From assembly GCF_003254275.1 (NCBI RefSeq), contig NZ_QKZK01000015.1, positions 1-64,000 of the forward strand: a stretch of 64,000 bases of DNA, read 5' to 3'. Below the pieces are notes generated by a model. It was not told the origin of the DNA. It saw nothing but the letters and a program-made list of their open reading frames with translations, and did not search any database. Shown piece by piece: positions 26,807 through 36,188 of the stretch (positions are counted from its first letter, which is position 1; each line of letters starts with the position of its first letter). The translations under genes and the position numbers were made by a program. Source of the DNA: Breznakibacter xylanolyticus. Its GTDB lineage: Bacteria; Bacteroidota; Bacteroidia; Bacteroidales; Marinilabiliaceae.

Positions 26807-28747
26807 ATGAGTAAGTTGAATGCCAGGATTCCAGAAGGGCCGTTGGCTCAAAAATGGACCAATTATAAAGATCACCAGAAGCTGGTGAACCCCTCTAATA
26901 AACGTAAACTGGATGTCATCATCGTCGGAACCGGTTTGGCAGGTGCTTCTGCTGCTGCTTCTTTGGGCGAGATGGGTTTTAACGTGAAAAACTTCACCAT
27001 TCAGGATTCTCCACGTCGTGCGCACTCCATTGCCGCTCAGGGGGGTATTAATGCCGCGAAAAACTATCCCAATGATGGTGACTCAGTATTTCGCCTTTTC
27101 TATGATACCATCAAAGGAGGTGACTATCGTGCCCGCGAAGCCAACGTGCATCGCTTGGCTGAAGTGGCTAACAGCATCATCGACCAGTGTGTGGCTCAGG
27201 GTGTACCTTTTGCCCGTGAGTACGGTGGTTTGCTCGACAATCGTTCGTTTGGTGGTGCTCAGGTGAGCCGTACTTTTTATGCTAAAGGACAGACCGGCCA
27301 GCAGCTTTTGTTAGGTGCCTATCAGGCTTTAATGCGCCAGGTGAATGCCGGAACTGTAAAATTATATACTCGCACCGAGTTGGTTGACATTGTGATTGTT
27401 GACGGTAAAGCTCGCGGGATTATTTCTCGTGACTTGGTAACCGGTCAGTTGCAACGTCACTTTGCTCATGCGGTGGTATTGGCGACAGGTGGTTATGGTA
27501 ACGCATTTTTCTTGTCAACCAACGCCATAGGCTCAAACGGATCGGCTGCAATTAAGGCATTTCACAAGGGTGCGATGTTTGCAAACCCTTGTTATGCTCA
27601 AATTCACCCCACTTGTATTCCGATACACGGTGAATTCCAAAGTAAGTTGACCCTCATGTCTGAGTCGTTGCGTAATGACGGACGCATTTGGGTTCCTAAA
27701 AAGAAGGAAGATGCTGAAGCCATTCGTGCCGGAAAGAAAAAACCTACTGATCTTAAAGAAGAGGAGCGCGATTACTATTTGGAGCGTCGTTACCCAGCTT
27801 TCGGTAACCTGGTTCCTCGCGACGTGGCTTCGCGTGCGGCTAAAGAGCGTTGCGATGCCGGTTTTGGTGTGGGCGCAACAGGTTTGGCTGTTTACCTCGA
27901 TTTTAAATCGGCCATCGAGCGTTTGGGACAAAAAACCATTGAAGCTCGTTATGGTAACCTCTTCCAGATGTACGAAAAAATCGTGGATGAGAACCCCTAC
28001 GAAACTCCGATGATGATTTACCCTGCCATTCACTATACCATGGGTGGTGTTTGGGTCGATTATGAATTGCAAACAACTATTCCCGGTTTGTTCTGCTGTG
28101 GTGAAGCAAACTTCTCCGATCACGGTGCAAACCGCCTGGGTGCATCGGCATTGATGCAAGGTTTGGCCGACGGTTACTTCGTGTTGCCTTATACCATTCA
28201 AAATTATTTGGCTGACGAGTTGCAAACACCACGCATGTCAACCAATGAAAAGGAATTTGTTGAAGCGGAAAGCTCTGTGAAAGCTCGCTTTGAGAAGTTG
28301 TTGTCTATCAATGGAAAACGTTCGGTTGACAGCCTCCATAAGGAACTTGGACTCGTTATGTGGGATTTTGTGGGAATGGCTCGAAATAAAGAGGGCTTGA
28401 AAGGAGCCATTGAAAAAATTGCCGCCATTAAAAAAGAATTCTGGACCAACGTGCGCATTCCGGGTTCAAAAGAAGGCATGAACATTGAGCTTGAAAAAGC
28501 AAACCGTTTGGCTGACTTTATTGAGATCGGGGATCTGATGGCTCGTGATGCGCTTAATCGTGAAGAGTCTTGCGGTGGTCACTTCCGCGAAGAATTCCAG
28601 ACCGAAGAAGGCGAAGCAATGCGTCAGGACGACAAGTTTGCTTACGTTTCATGTTGGGAGTACAAGGGTGATGATGCCGAGCCGGTGCTTCATAAAGAAG
28701 ATCTGGTGTACGAAAACGTGAAAATGGTTCAACGTAATTACAAGTAA
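26807..28747 (+). CDS. sdhA: Succinate dehydrogenase/fumarate reductase flavoprotein subunit
   Basis: 646 residues. It interconverts succinate and fumarate at FAD. The dinucleotide motif is [17 protein letters not shown] (~residue 38). The covalent-FAD histidine is in [11 protein letters not shown] (~67-76). Active-site regions are [22 protein letters not shown] and [17 protein letters not shown]. Length and sequence fit the epsilonproteobacterial/Bacteroidota quinol:fumarate reductase type. Strongly linked with sdhC and sdhB (26 bases each side). Direction of catalysis cannot be read from sequence. Confidence 0.97.
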   Translation: MSKLNARIPEGPLAQKWTNYKDHQKLVNPSNKRKLDVIIVGTGLAGASAAASLGEMGFNVKNFTIQDSPRRAHSIAAQGGINAAKNYPNDGDSVFRLFYDTIKGGDYRAREANVHRLAEVANSIIDQCVAQGVPFAREYGGLLDNRSFGGAQVSRTFYAKGQTGQQLLLGAYQALMRQVNAGTVKLYTRTELVDIVIVDGKARGIISRDLVTGQLQRHFAHAVVLATGGYGNAFFLSTNAIGSNGSAAIKAFHKGAMFANPCYAQIHPTCIPIHGEFQSKLTLMSESLRNDGRIWVPKKKEDAEAIRAGKKKPTDLKEEERDYYLERRYPAFGNLVPRDVASRAAKERCDAGFGVGATGLAVYLDFKSAIERLGQKTIEARYGNLFQMYEKIVDENPYETPMMIYPAIHYTMGGVWVDYELQTTIPGLFCCGEANFSDHGANRLGASALMQGLADGYFVLPYTIQNYLADELQTPRMSTNEKEFVEAESSVKARFEKLLSINGKRSVDSLHKELGLVMWDFVGMARNKEGLKGAIEKIAAIKKEFWTNVRIPGSKEGMNIELEKANRLADFIEIGDLMARDALNREESCGGHFREEFQTEEGEAMRQDDKFAYVSCWEYKGDDAEPVLHKEDLVYENVKMVQRNYK

Positions 28748-28772
28748 TGGCTTTTTTAAACGGAGATCAACA

Positions 28773-29528
28773 ATGGAAAAATTCATTAATATAACCCTAA
28801 AAGTTTGGCGTCAAAACGGCCCCAAAGACAAAGGCCGTTTTGAGATTTACAAACTCAATAACATCACCACCGATAGCTCGTTCCTCGAAATGATGGATAT
28901 TCTTAATGAGCAATTGATTGGTGAAGGTAAAGAACCTGTGGCTTTTGACCACGACTGCCGCGAAGGTATTTGTGGAATGTGTTCACTGTATATCAACGGA
29001 CACCCTCACGGGCCCGATGACGATGTGACCACATGCCAGTTGCACATGCGCAAGTTTAAAGATGGTGAAACCATCACCATTGAGCCATGGCGTTCGGCTG
29101 CGTTCCCTGTTATCAAGGATTTGATTGTCAATCGCTCTGCTTTTGATCAAATTATTGCTTCAGGAGGTTACGTGTCGGTAAGTACCGGAGGTGTGCCTGA
29201 TGCCAATGCGATTCCTATTCCAAAAGCAGATGCAGATGAGGCCATGGATGCTGCTTCGTGCATTGGTTGTGGTGCTTGTGTGGCTGCTTGTAAAAACGGT
29301 TCGGCCATGTTGTTTGTGTCGGCTAAGGTAAGTCAACTGGCTTTATTGCCCCAGGGACGTGTTGAAGGTGCTCGTCGTGCCAAAGCGATGGTTGCTAAAA
29401 TGGATGAACTTGGTTTTGGAAACTGTACCAATACCGGCGCTTGTGAAGTTGAGTGTCCTAAAGGGATTTCTCTCTCGAACATTGCACGCTTGAACCGAGA
29501 ATTTCTTTGCGCGAAACTGCAAGATTGA
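28773..29528 (+). CDS. sdhB: Succinate dehydrogenase/fumarate reductase iron-sulfur subunit
   Basis: 251 residues. Three cluster motifs are visible: the 2Fe-2S ligands in [13 protein letters not shown] plus a later Cys in DVTTCQLHM, the 4Fe-4S ligands in [15 protein letters not shown], and the 3Fe-4S region in [15 protein letters not shown]. It links the flavin of SdhA to the haems of SdhC. Last gene of the operon, followed by a strong terminator at 29554-29582. Confidence 0.97.
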   Translation: MEKFINITLKVWRQNGPKDKGRFEIYKLNNITTDSSFLEMMDILNEQLIGEGKEPVAFDHDCREGICGMCSLYINGHPHGPDDDVTTCQLHMRKFKDGETITIEPWRSAAFPVIKDLIVNRSAFDQIIASGGYVSVSTGGVPDANAIPIPKADADEAMDAASCIGCGACVAACKNGSAMLFVSAKVSQLALLPQGRVEGARRAKAMVAKMDELGFGNCTNTGACEVECPKGISLSNIARLNREFLCAKLQD

Positions 29529-29553
29529 TAACGTTAATACGTTGAATAATTTC

Positions 29554-29582
29554 AAAGGCGATCCAATGGGTCGCCTTTTTTT
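29554..29582 (+). terminator. Intrinsic terminator of sdhCAB
   Basis: AAAGGCGA - loop - TCGCCTTT followed by a T-run, 25 bases after the sdhB stop. Confidence 0.85.
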
Positions 29583-29652
29583 ATGAAAATTTTGCAAATG
29601 TGCTCATTTTTTGTTACTTTAGATGCGAATGGATTACTAAAACTACGTAGCT

Positions 29653-30360
29653 ATGCCATATCGCAGACTTCCTAATACTGATCAGGCGCGTCTCAGAGCC
29701 TTGGAAACAGCCCGTTTAAAAGGGAAAAACTTTTCTCCATCACAGTTGCCTTTTTCGCAAAAAGTATATTTAGAGCTCCAGGCTTTTCTTCCTCAGTTTC
29801 AGCAGGCCATTGATCAGTATAATTTCAGTAAGTCGAAGCAAGCTCAAATTGGACGTCAATTGTCAGAGCATTTTCGTATTGCAAGGTTGTATGTTTCCCA
29901 TTATATACAAGTGGTCAATTTTTGTATTCAGCGCAACGAGATGAAGCCCTCTGTGCGCAAGTTTTATATGTTGGACGAAGATGAGAAATCAATTCCTGAG
30001 TTGGGTACCGAGCAGCAACTGATTGATTGGGGGATAAAAGTAATTAAGGGTGATGATGCCCGGGTTATGGCAGGCGGCAGTCGTATTTACAATCCCTCCA
30101 TTGCCATGGTTAAGGTTAAATACGAGCAGTTTATTGACTTGTACAACAATCATAAAAATCTATTGGTGACCACGCAAAAGATGCTTGATAAAGTGGCTGA
30201 AATGCGTGCCAAGGCAGATCAGATTATTCTGGAGCTTTGGAACGAAATTGAAGCCAACTATCATGATTTGCCGCCCAAATCTCGTCGATTAAAATGTTCG
30301 GAGTGTGGCATTATTTATTTTATGCGCAGGGGTGAAAAGGAAGATCAATTGGTTGATTAA
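29653..30360 (+). CDS. Conserved hypothetical protein, Bacteroidota type
   Basis: 235 residues, soluble, mostly helical. The N-terminus is basic (MPYRRLPNTDQARLRALETA). The body has long amphipathic helices. A C-terminal CSECGIIYFMRR contains one C-x2-C pair, a half zinc-knuckle that could dimerise. I recall similar unnamed proteins in Bacteroidales but no known function. It follows the sdhB terminator and precedes tRNA-Gln. Confidence 0.75.
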   Translation: MPYRRLPNTDQARLRALETARLKGKNFSPSQLPFSQKVYLELQAFLPQFQQAIDQYNFSKSKQAQIGRQLSEHFRIARLYVSHYIQVVNFCIQRNEMKPSVRKFYMLDEDEKSIPELGTEQQLIDWGIKVIKGDDARVMAGGSRIYNPSIAMVKVKYEQFIDLYNNHKNLLVTTQKMLDKVAEMRAKADQIILELWNEIEANYHDLPPKSRRLKCSECGIIYFMRRGEKEDQLVD

Positions 30361-30477
30361 TGGATGCGAATGGGGTTCCAATGCTTGAGGAAGTCTCTTG
30401 TATCACATGATGTCTTGTTTTTTCTCTTTTGTATATCAGAGGATTGTGATTTTTATTGAAAAAATATGTGTGATTAG

Positions 30478-30508
30478 TTTGCAGGAATAGAAATTAGCAA
30501 TATCTTTG
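30478..30508 (+). promoter_or_regulatory. Promoter of tRNA-Gln
   Basis: TTTG at 30478-30481 and TATCTTTG at 30501-30508, exactly 19 bases apart, fit the Bacteroidota consensus. The tRNA begins about 30 bases downstream. Confidence 0.75.
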
Positions 30509-30538
30509 CAACGCTTTAAAGGAAAAGCAAACGGTGAT

Positions 30539-30609
30539 TGTCCCGTTGTGTAATGGTAGCACAGAAGATTTTGGTTCTTTTAGTCAGGGTTCGAATCCTT
30601 GCGGGACAA
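30539..30609 (+). tRNA. tRNA-Gln (TTG)
   Basis: Full cloverleaf: acceptor TGTCCCG / CGGGACA, D-arm GTG...CAC with GGTAG, anticodon stem GAAGA / TCTTT with loop TTTTGGT (anticodon TTG, reads CAA), T-arm with GTTCGAATC. CCA is not encoded. Confidence 0.95.
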
Positions 30610-30613
30610 CATA

Positions 30614-30646
30614 AAAAGCCTCATTCATTTTGAATGAGGCTTTTTT
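30614..30646 (+). terminator. Terminator after tRNA-Gln
   Basis: AAGCCTCATTCA / TGAATGAGGCTT hairpin followed by T-run, five bases after the tRNA. Confidence 0.9.
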
Positions 30647-30747
30647 GATTTTATGCTCTCTATGAGCTTGTTTTAATATTCCCCATTGACGCGTTAAGGC
30701 GTCTTTGAAATAATCTGTTTTCAGTCTTTGTTGCTTCGGGTTTATAA

Positions 30748-30785
30748 AAAAACAGGAACCTGACGTACCGTTGTCCATCAGGTTC
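30748..30785 (-). terminator. Terminator of the YbaK-family gene (minus strand)
   Basis: GGAACCTGA / TCAGGTTCC; on the minus strand it is followed by a T-rich run. It lies about 80 bases beyond the stop at 30864. Confidence 0.75.
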
Positions 30786-30863
30786 CCACATTTACACCTA
30801 ACCTTTAACCCTAATCAATCCAACTCACCTGTATGGGGTTTTCACCCCGTGCAAGAAAATCGT

Positions 30864-31331
30864 TTAAGCGATTGCTGCCACATGAATCACCTGTGGATGT
30901 TCAATCCGTGCGTAGTCGCGATAGGTCATTTCTATCAATTCGTTGTGTGTTCCCGCATTGAAAGCAATGATGTCGTCGTGAGAGAGTTTCTCGGCTACAA
31001 ACGTGGGAACGTTGTAGAGATGCCCAAATGGAGGCATCGCGCCCACTTCGCAGTCGGGGAACAGGTTTTTAAACTCGCTTTCGCCGGCTAAGCGTACTTC
31101 TTTGGCACCGGTGGCTTCACGTAGCATTTGCAGATCAACTAATGTGGATCCGGGTACCACTACCATTGCTAATTTGCCATCCAAGCGAACCATCACCGGT
31201 TTTGCAAATTCTTTACCGGGGATATGTGCCGAAGCTGCCGTTTTTTGAGCCGAGTAGGCCATCGGGTGCCAAATGCTTTTAAATGGCACTTCTTCCTGCC
31301 TTAGCAATTGTTGAACTTTTGTGTGTCCCAT
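30864..31331 (-). CDS. YbaK/ProX-type aminoacyl-tRNA deacylase
   Basis: 155 residues of the YbaK/EbsC/ProX superfamily, which hydrolyses mischarged tRNA (for example Cys- or Ala-tRNA-Pro) in trans. Supporting segments are SAQKTAASAHIPGKEFAKPVMVR with the conserved Lys, a GAMPPFGHLYNVPTF core and FNAGTHNELIEMTYRDY. It is a single domain, so trans-editing is likely. The exact substrate cannot be assigned. Confidence 0.88.
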   Translation of the reverse strand: MGHTKVQQLLRQEEVPFKSIWHPMAYSAQKTAASAHIPGKEFAKPVMVRLDGKLAMVVVPGSTLVDLQMLREATGAKEVRLAGESEFKNLFPDCEVGAMPPFGHLYNVPTFVAEKLSHDDIIAFNAGTHNELIEMTYRDYARIEHPQVIHVAAIA

Positions 31332-31441
31332 TGCTTAGCTTTGTTTTAATGGTTTTTCTTCAGTGTCTATGGTTAAGTTACAACATTTATGCGCTGATGT
31401 AAAGGGGTAAAACCGGTTTTCTTAAGGGTGTTTTGTTATTT

Positions 31442-32758
31442 CTATAACCCTAGGCCATTAATCTTTCGATATAACGACAGGGCATATTCGTCAGTCATGC
31501 CTGATAAAAAGTCGAGTACGGACTGAATTTTTTCATAAACACCGGCATTTTCGTTTGAATTGTATTGCATCGGCATAAATGGCAATAGTAGCGAGGAGCG
31601 ATATTGTGAAGGGTTTAAAACGGCTTGTGTAAAGTTCTCCAATAAGTTGCCCAGAATTTTGAAACCTGCGATTTCAATTTCAACCACTGACGGGTGTTTA
31701 TAAATGCGTGTCCATGCCGTTTGTTGGCATTGTGTCATGGCTTTGCCAAGATGTCCGTCCAGATGATCGATGAGTGAACCTTTGAAACTTCCTGACATAA
31801 TGGTGTCGTGATTGGTGTAGAATATCTCGGTGCATCGATTCACCAGTAACCCAATGACCGTGGCTCTGTAAAAGGCAATGAGTTCATTGGTGTCGATGAC
31901 TTCCCTGGCAACTTCGTGATTGCGTTTTTGGAGAGATGTGTCGTGTGGGTCAAAAAAGGCTTCGAACAGTGCTTTGGTTTCGTCAGTGCTGATTATGTGT
32001 AACTTGTGAGCATCCTCAATGTCCATAAATTGGTAGCAGATGTCATCGGCAGCTTCAACCAAATAGACCAATGGATGGCGTGCATACGTTCCATCATTGA
32101 GTTGAATCAGCCCCAATTCGTTGGCGATGAGTGTATACGCTTCCTTTTCGGACTGAAAATATCCGTACTTTTTTTTGTTGGATGTGCCTGAAGCATAAGG
32201 GTATTTGACAATGGATGCAGCTGTTGTGTAGGTGAGTGCAAAGCCCCCTTTTCGTCGTCCGTTAAATGAGTGCACCAATAGACGGAATGCATTGGCATTT
32301 CCTTCAAAATTTATCAAGTCGTTCCATTGTGCCGGGGTGACCTCATTTTTTAAGGCGGCACCTTCGCCATGTTGGAAGAAATGTGAGATGGCTTTTTCGC
32401 CATTGTGGCCAAAGGGAGGGTTGCCCATGTCGTGAGCCAGGCACGCTGCAGCAACGACGGCACCAATTTCGCGAACCAGTTCGGTGGTGATGGTCTTATC
32501 GCTCTCGAGCATCCGTCCCACGTTGGTGCCCAGTGAGCGGCCTACACTTGATACTTCGAGGCTGTGGGTGAGTCTGTTATGCACAAAAACGCTGCCCGGT
32601 AGCGGGAATACCTGCGTTTTGTCCTGCATTCTTCGGAAGGGAGATGAAAAAATCAGTCGGTCATAATCACGTTGAAATTGAGTGCGGTCGTGGCGGGTCG
32701 AGTCATGTCGGTGTTCCTGGCCGGTTCGCTTGGTCGAGAGAAGTTGATTCCAGTTCAA
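31442..32758 (-). CDS. dgt: Deoxyguanosinetriphosphate triphosphohydrolase
   Basis: 438 residues. HD-domain dNTPase that splits dGTP into deoxyguanosine and triphosphate. Metal-site motifs are HNRLTHSLEVSSVGRSLG (first His) and CLAHDMGNPPFGHNGEKAI (HD). SPFRRMQDKTQVFPL near residue 40 is the typical N-terminal signature. Length is typical for Bacteroidota Dgt. A separate gene between YbaK-type and arfB, all leftward. Confidence 0.95.
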   Translation of the reverse strand: MNWNQLLSTKRTGQEHRHDSTRHDRTQFQRDYDRLIFSSPFRRMQDKTQVFPLPGSVFVHNRLTHSLEVSSVGRSLGTNVGRMLESDKTITTELVREIGAVVAAACLAHDMGNPPFGHNGEKAISHFFQHGEGAALKNEVTPAQWNDLINFEGNANAFRLLVHSFNGRRKGGFALTYTTAASIVKYPYASGTSNKKKYGYFQSEKEAYTLIANELGLIQLNDGTYARHPLVYLVEAADDICYQFMDIEDAHKLHIISTDETKALFEAFFDPHDTSLQKRNHEVAREVIDTNELIAFYRATVIGLLVNRCTEIFYTNHDTIMSGSFKGSLIDHLDGHLGKAMTQCQQTAWTRIYKHPSVVEIEIAGFKILGNLLENFTQAVLNPSQYRSSLLLPFMPMQYNSNENAGVYEKIQSVLDFLSGMTDEYALSLYRKINGLGL

Positions 32759-32823
32759 AGGGAGATATTTTTTTGTTGAAGCAAAAATAACGAAAATGCA
32801 AGGTGTAGTGTGATTGTCCTTGT

Positions 32824-33243
32824 TTATTGGTCGTGACGAAATCGTCTGTTGTTTTTCTTTTCTGAGCGGATACGTTTGGTGGCCAATCGTTGAGCTATAG
32901 ATGCTCTGCTGGGAGTGGTTGCTTTGCGTGGTTTCTCCTGTTTGAGAGCTCTCACGAGCGTTTCGTAAAATTGGGTGATGGCCAACTCTTTGTTTGTAAT
33001 TTGGGATCGCGATTGTTGACAGACAATAATGAGCTCTCCCTCTTTGGTTAACTGGTTTCTTAAACGTGACATCAGCAATTCTTTTTCCTTGTCATCCAGG
33101 CATTTTGAATTAGGAATTGAGAAACGTAATTCGACTTTCGAATTGACTTTGTTGACGTGCTGTCCTCCCGGCCCACTGCTCCGAGAGGTTGAAAAAGTTA
33201 TCTCCGAAAGAAATGGTCGTGTGATCATTGAATGAGGGATCAT
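32824..33243 (-). CDS. arfB: Ribosome-rescue peptidyl-tRNA hydrolase ArfB
   Basis: 139 residues. Releases peptides from stalled ribosomes lacking a stop codon. The catalytic GGQ is in SSGPGGQHVNKVNSK (~residue 26). The lysine/arginine-rich C-terminal tail (RLATKRIRSEKKNNRRFRH) is the part known to enter the mRNA channel. The start may be MIPHSM or the ATG five residues later. The ATG lies next to a pentanucleotide repeat (33255-33274). Confidence 0.93.
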   Translation of the reverse strand: MIPHSMITRPFLSEITFSTSRSSGPGGQHVNKVNSKVELRFSIPNSKCLDDKEKELLMSRLRNQLTKEGELIIVCQQSRSQITNKELAITQFYETLVRALKQEKPRKATTPSRASIAQRLATKRIRSEKKNNRRFRHDQ

Positions 33244-33254
33244 GTTGTTTTATG

Positions 33255-33274
33255 TTGTGTTGTGTTGTGTTGTG
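33255..33274. repeat. Pentanucleotide repeat (TTGTG)x4
   Basis: Four perfect TTGTG units, 11 bases upstream of the arfB start (minus strand). A copy-number change here would alter the leader length. Confidence 0.8.
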
Positions 33275-33632
33275 GATGGTCGGTGTGATTGTCCAAAAGA
33301 TAAACGATTGATATGCAATTTACAATTTCGGATTCATTTTATTTGATGGTTTCAGGGAACACAGAGGCAGGGGTTTTCGGTTTAAGATTTGAATCTCTAA
33401 TCCAGAGTCAGAATAAACGCAAAGGCGCGAAGGCGCTGAGTTTTTTGTTACGCCATGCGTTTAAATAACAAAGCAGATAACTCAAAATTGTTATATAGTA
33501 GATTAACTAAAACAAGGAAAATTTTAAAAAAATTTCGTATCTCCTTATTAGTGCATGAAGTAAACTGAGGATTTCACATCCTATATACATCTATCTGCGC
33601 TGATTTTTTCGACGAGTGAGAGTGTTTCGCAC

Positions 33633-33664
33633 AAAAAAGCCCTGCCTTTTTAATGAGGCAGGGC
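33633..33664 (-). terminator. Terminator of metK
   Basis: GCCCTGCC / GGCAGGGC with a ten-base loop; on the minus strand followed by TTTTTTG. It sits 30 bases past the metK stop. Confidence 0.88.
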
Positions 33665-33694
33665 AGATATGAATTTTCGTTCATTCAGCTTCAC

Positions 33695-34981
33695 TTACAA
33701 GTTGAATGATTTCTTGATAGCTTCAACGTAATCCAGTTTTTCCCAAGCAAAAAATTCAACCTGGCGTAACACTTCTTTTCCGCTTTCGATAAAAGTGACA
33801 TCTGCCTTATAAGGTTTTCGCCCCATGTGGCCGTAAGCTGCAGTGGCTTCAAAAATGGGGTTTTTCAATCCAAAGCGTTTTACAATGGCGGCCGGACGCA
33901 AGTCGAATAGTTCGTTTAGCTTGGCTGCGATTTCGCCATCGTTGAGGTTAACCTTCGCGGTTCCGTATGTGTTGACATATAACCCCACCGGTTTGGCCAC
34001 GCCAATGGCATAGGCCACTTGTACCAGTGCTTCGTCGGCTACGCCGGCGGCAACCAGGTTTTTGGCAATGTGACGCACGGCATATGCCGCCGAACGATCC
34101 ACTTTTGAGCTGTCCTTACCCGAAAAAGCACCACCCCCGTGGGCTCCTTTTCCGCCGTAAGTATCTACAATGATTTTCCGACCGGTAAGACCGGTGTCGC
34201 CATGCGGACCGCCAATGACAAATTTGCCGGTGGGGTTTACGTGTAAAATCAGTTCGTTGTCAAAAAGCGGGTGAAGCTCTTCATGCAGTTTCGACTTGAC
34301 CCGTGGGATGAGGATGGTTTTTACATCATCGGTGATTTGTGCCAACATGGCATGGTCGGCCAAACGGGCGGCTTCCGGGCTTTTATCTTTTGGCTTGGAG
34401 AAGTCGTCGTGTTGAGTCGAAATCACGATGGTGTGAATGCGCTTGGGTTTGTTATCGTCGGTATATTCAAGAGTTACCTGTGATTTTGAGTCCGGACGAA
34501 GATAAGTCATCTCCTTGCCTTCGCGACGAATCGCCGCCAGTTCAATCAGGAGAAGGTGTGACAGATAGAGTGGGAGGGGCATGTACTCTTCGGTTTCGCG
34601 ACAAGCATAGCCAAACATCATTCCCTGGTCGCCAGCACCTTGGTTATCTGGGTCTTCGCGTTCAACGCCCCGGTTGATGTCGGCCGATTGTTCGTGCAAG
34701 GCCGAAATGACGCCGCACGACCCGGAGTCGAACATGTATTCGGCTTTGGTGTAGCCAATGCGTTCAATCACGCGACGTGCAACTTGTTGCACAGGCACAT
34801 AACCCGAGGTTTTGATTTCACCGCTCACCACGACTAAACCGGTAGTTACCAGTGTTTCGCAAGCGACTTTGGATTCTGAGTCCTGGCGGAGAATTTCGTC
34901 AAGAATCGCGTCTGAAATTTGGTCGGCCACTTTATCGGGGTGTCCCTCTGATACCGACTCGGAAGTAAATAAATAAGCCAT
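33695..34981 (-). CDS. metK: S-adenosylmethionine synthetase
   Basis: 428 residues. Makes SAM from methionine and ATP. Signature motifs are [19 protein letters not shown] (methionine/ATP), [25 protein letters not shown] (P-loop-like) and [19 protein letters not shown] (metal and K+ site). Somewhat longer than the E. coli enzyme, as usual in Bacteroidota. Its leader contains a SAM-II-like riboswitch (35073-35123), so expression is likely repressed by the product. It has its own terminator. Confidence 0.97.
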   Translation of the reverse strand: MAYLFTSESVSEGHPDKVADQISDAILDEILRQDSESKVACETLVTTGLVVVSGEIKTSGYVPVQQVARRVIERIGYTKAEYMFDSGSCGVISALHEQSADINRGVEREDPDNQGAGDQGMMFGYACRETEEYMPLPLYLSHLLLIELAAIRREGKEMTYLRPDSKSQVTLEYTDDNKPKRIHTIVISTQHDDFSKPKDKSPEAARLADHAMLAQITDDVKTILIPRVKSKLHEELHPLFDNELILHVNPTGKFVIGGPHGDTGLTGRKIIVDTYGGKGAHGGGAFSGKDSSKVDRSAAYAVRHIAKNLVAAGVADEALVQVAYAIGVAKPVGLYVNTYGTAKVNLNDGEIAAKLNELFDLRPAAIVKRFGLKNPIFEATAAYGHMGRKPYKADVTFIESGKEVLRQVEFFAWEKLDYVEAIKKSFNL

Positions 34982-35072
34982 GACACTAAATTATTTATGG
35001 AAGCCCTAATGGCTCCGTCAATTGTTGGTAATAAGATGTCAGTGGAAAAGAGGGCTCAGCGATTGAAGAATG

Positions 35073-35123
35073 CGTTTTAGCATTTTTTTAGAGTGGTTGC
35101 AATCTGCCAAATCCTTCCACTTT
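35073..35123 (-). ncRNA. SAM-II-like riboswitch upstream of metK
   Basis: On the minus strand, a short stem AGTGG (35121-35117) / CCACT (35096-35092) encloses a 20-base loop beginning AAGGATTTGGC and ending GATTGCAA. After the stem comes CTAAAAAAATGCTAAAACG. The order GATTT, ATTGCAA, stem, A-run, GCTAAA matches the SAM-II consensus as I recall it. TTTGGCA and TGCTAAA (35111-35105 and 35082-35076) can also pair, giving a pseudoknot. It starts a few bases after a predicted transcription start (TATTTTTG at 35132-35139) and about 90 bases before the metK ATG, the expected place for product feedback. Decisive test: covariance-model search with the Rfam SAM-II model. Confidence 0.78.
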
Positions 35124-35131
35124 TCCGAAGG

Positions 35132-35139
35132 CAAAAATA
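35132..35139 (-). promoter_or_regulatory. -7 element of metK promoter
   Basis: TATTTTTG on the minus strand, directly before the riboswitch. A clear -33 TTTG at the right distance is not seen. Confidence 0.45.
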
Positions 35140-35228
35140 CAGTTTTATTTATTTTCTGGGAATGAATCAGATGCCGTCGTCAAAAAAATAATCCTATTTG
35201 ATTCATATTTAAAATATTTGTTCATTCA

Positions 35229-35261
35229 TTTGGCGTTTGTGACACCCCTTTCTTAGATTTG
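35229..35261 (+). promoter_or_regulatory. Promoter of the PspC-domain gene
   Basis: TTTG at 35229-35232 and TAGATTTG at 35254-35261, 21 bases apart. The start codon follows at 35274, so the leader is very short. Confidence 0.6.
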
Positions 35262-35273
35262 CATTCGATATAA

Positions 35274-35468
35274 ATGTCATTCAACTCAAACAAAAAAAAT
35301 ATGGAAAGGAAATTTTTAGGCGTGTGTGCTTGGTTGGCTGGTAAAATGAATTTGGATGTCAACTTGGTTCGTATCGGTTTTGTGATTGCAACCTTATGCT
35401 TTGTGGGAACACCAATTCTGATTTACTTCGTGCTGTTCCTTTTACTTCATATGGGATGGATCGAATAG
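35274..35468 (+). CDS. PspC domain small membrane protein
   Basis: 64 residues. It has the PspC fold: a short amphipathic start (KFLGVCAWLAGKMNLDVNLVRIGF) and one strong hydrophobic stretch (IATLCFVGTPILIYFVLFLLL). In enterobacteria PspC senses envelope stress; single-domain forms like this one are common and of unknown function. No pspA or pspB is near. Confidence 0.88.
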   Translation: MSFNSNKKNMERKFLGVCAWLAGKMNLDVNLVRIGFVIATLCFVGTPILIYFVLFLLLHMGWIE

Positions 35469-35562
35469 GTCGTTAGGATTGCGTGTTGCATTTGATTGAC
35501 AGTTGTTTGATTCGTTTATGGTGCGCGAGGAGAAAAAAAATAGACTTTTTTTGCAAAAGATA

Positions 35563-35593
35563 TTTGGAGATATTCGTTTTTGCTATATCTTTG
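35563..35593 (+). promoter_or_regulatory. Promoter of the tRNA-Glu/rpsT/tRNA-Glu unit
   Basis: TTTG at 35563-35566 and TATCTTTG at 35586-35593, 19 bases apart, near-consensus. The first tRNA-Glu begins about 40 bases downstream, and no other promoter is obvious before the terminator at 36084. Confidence 0.75.
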
Positions 35594-35634
35594 CATCCGC
35601 ATTTGAGAGGGAAGTGCTCTCGAAATGAATAAAA

Positions 35635-35706
35635 GGTCCCTTCGTCTAGGGGTTAGGACGCAAGATTTTCATTCTTGAAACAGGGGTTCGATTCCCCTAG
35701 GGACTG
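35635..35706 (+). tRNA. tRNA-Glu (TTC), copy 1
   Basis: Cloverleaf: acceptor GGTCCCT / AGGGACT, D-arm, anticodon stem CAAGA / TCTTG with loop TTTTCAT (anticodon TTC), T-arm AGGGG...CCCCT with GTTCGATT. CCA not encoded. Identical to the copy at 36005. Confidence 0.96.
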
Positions 35707-35738
35707 CAAAACAAAAGTATCGTAAAAAAATTACCAAA

Positions 35739-35993
35739 ATGGCAAACCATAAGTCGGCGAAAAAACGCATCAGACAAATTGCAAAACGCAGATTGCACAA
35801 TAAATATTACGCAAAAACCACACGTAATGCCATTAAAGTATTGCGTTCAACAAGTGAGAAAGCAGCTGCACAAGCTCTTTATCCTAAAGTTGTGGCAATG
35901 TTGGATAAATTGGCAAAGCGTAACATTATTCACAAAAACAAAGCTTCTAACTTGAAATCTAAGTTAGCTAAGCAAATTAATAAATTGGCATAA
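35739..35993 (+). CDS. rpsT: 30S ribosomal protein S20
   Basis: 84 residues, highly basic and helical: [21 protein letters not shown], near the end [20 protein letters not shown], all typical of S20, which binds 16S rRNA in the small subunit body. It lies between two identical tRNA-Glu genes (33 bases after the first, 11 before the second), with no terminator between, so all three are probably cut from one transcript by tRNA processing. Confidence 0.97.
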   Translation: MANHKSAKKRIRQIAKRRLHNKYYAKTTRNAIKVLRSTSEKAAAQALYPKVVAMLDKLAKRNIIHKNKASNLKSKLAKQINKLA

Positions 35994-36004
35994 GCCAATC
36001 AAGA

Positions 36005-36076
36005 GGTCCCTTCGTCTAGGGGTTAGGACGCAAGATTTTCATTCTTGAAACAGGGGTTCGATTCCCCTAGGGACTG
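36005..36076 (+). tRNA. tRNA-Glu (TTC), copy 2
   Basis: Identical in sequence to 35635-35706. It lies 11 bases after the rpsT stop and is followed by a strong terminator. Confidence 0.96.
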
Positions 36077-36083
36077 CTTAATT

Positions 36084-36113
36084 ACCTCCTTCGATTTTCG
36101 AAGGAGGTTTTGT
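36084..36113 (+). terminator. Terminator of the tRNA-Glu/rpsT unit
   Basis: ACCTCCTTCGA / TCGAAGGAGGT hairpin with a three-base loop, followed by TTTTGTT. Confidence 0.88.
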
Positions 36114-36188
36114 TATTTGTGCGTATCCTTATACTGTTGCATCTCCGATGGTTCTGTTGTATATTTATTAGCATCATGAACTAAACTG

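Larger units (their letters stand above)
33244..33694. other. Intergenic region with repeats
   Basis: No gene is supported. It contains a TTGTG repeat (33255-33274), an element reading AAACGCAAAGGCGCGAAGGCGCTGAG-like at 33415-33440 (a common degenerate intergenic repeat type), and the metK terminator at 33633-33664. Confidence 0.5.
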
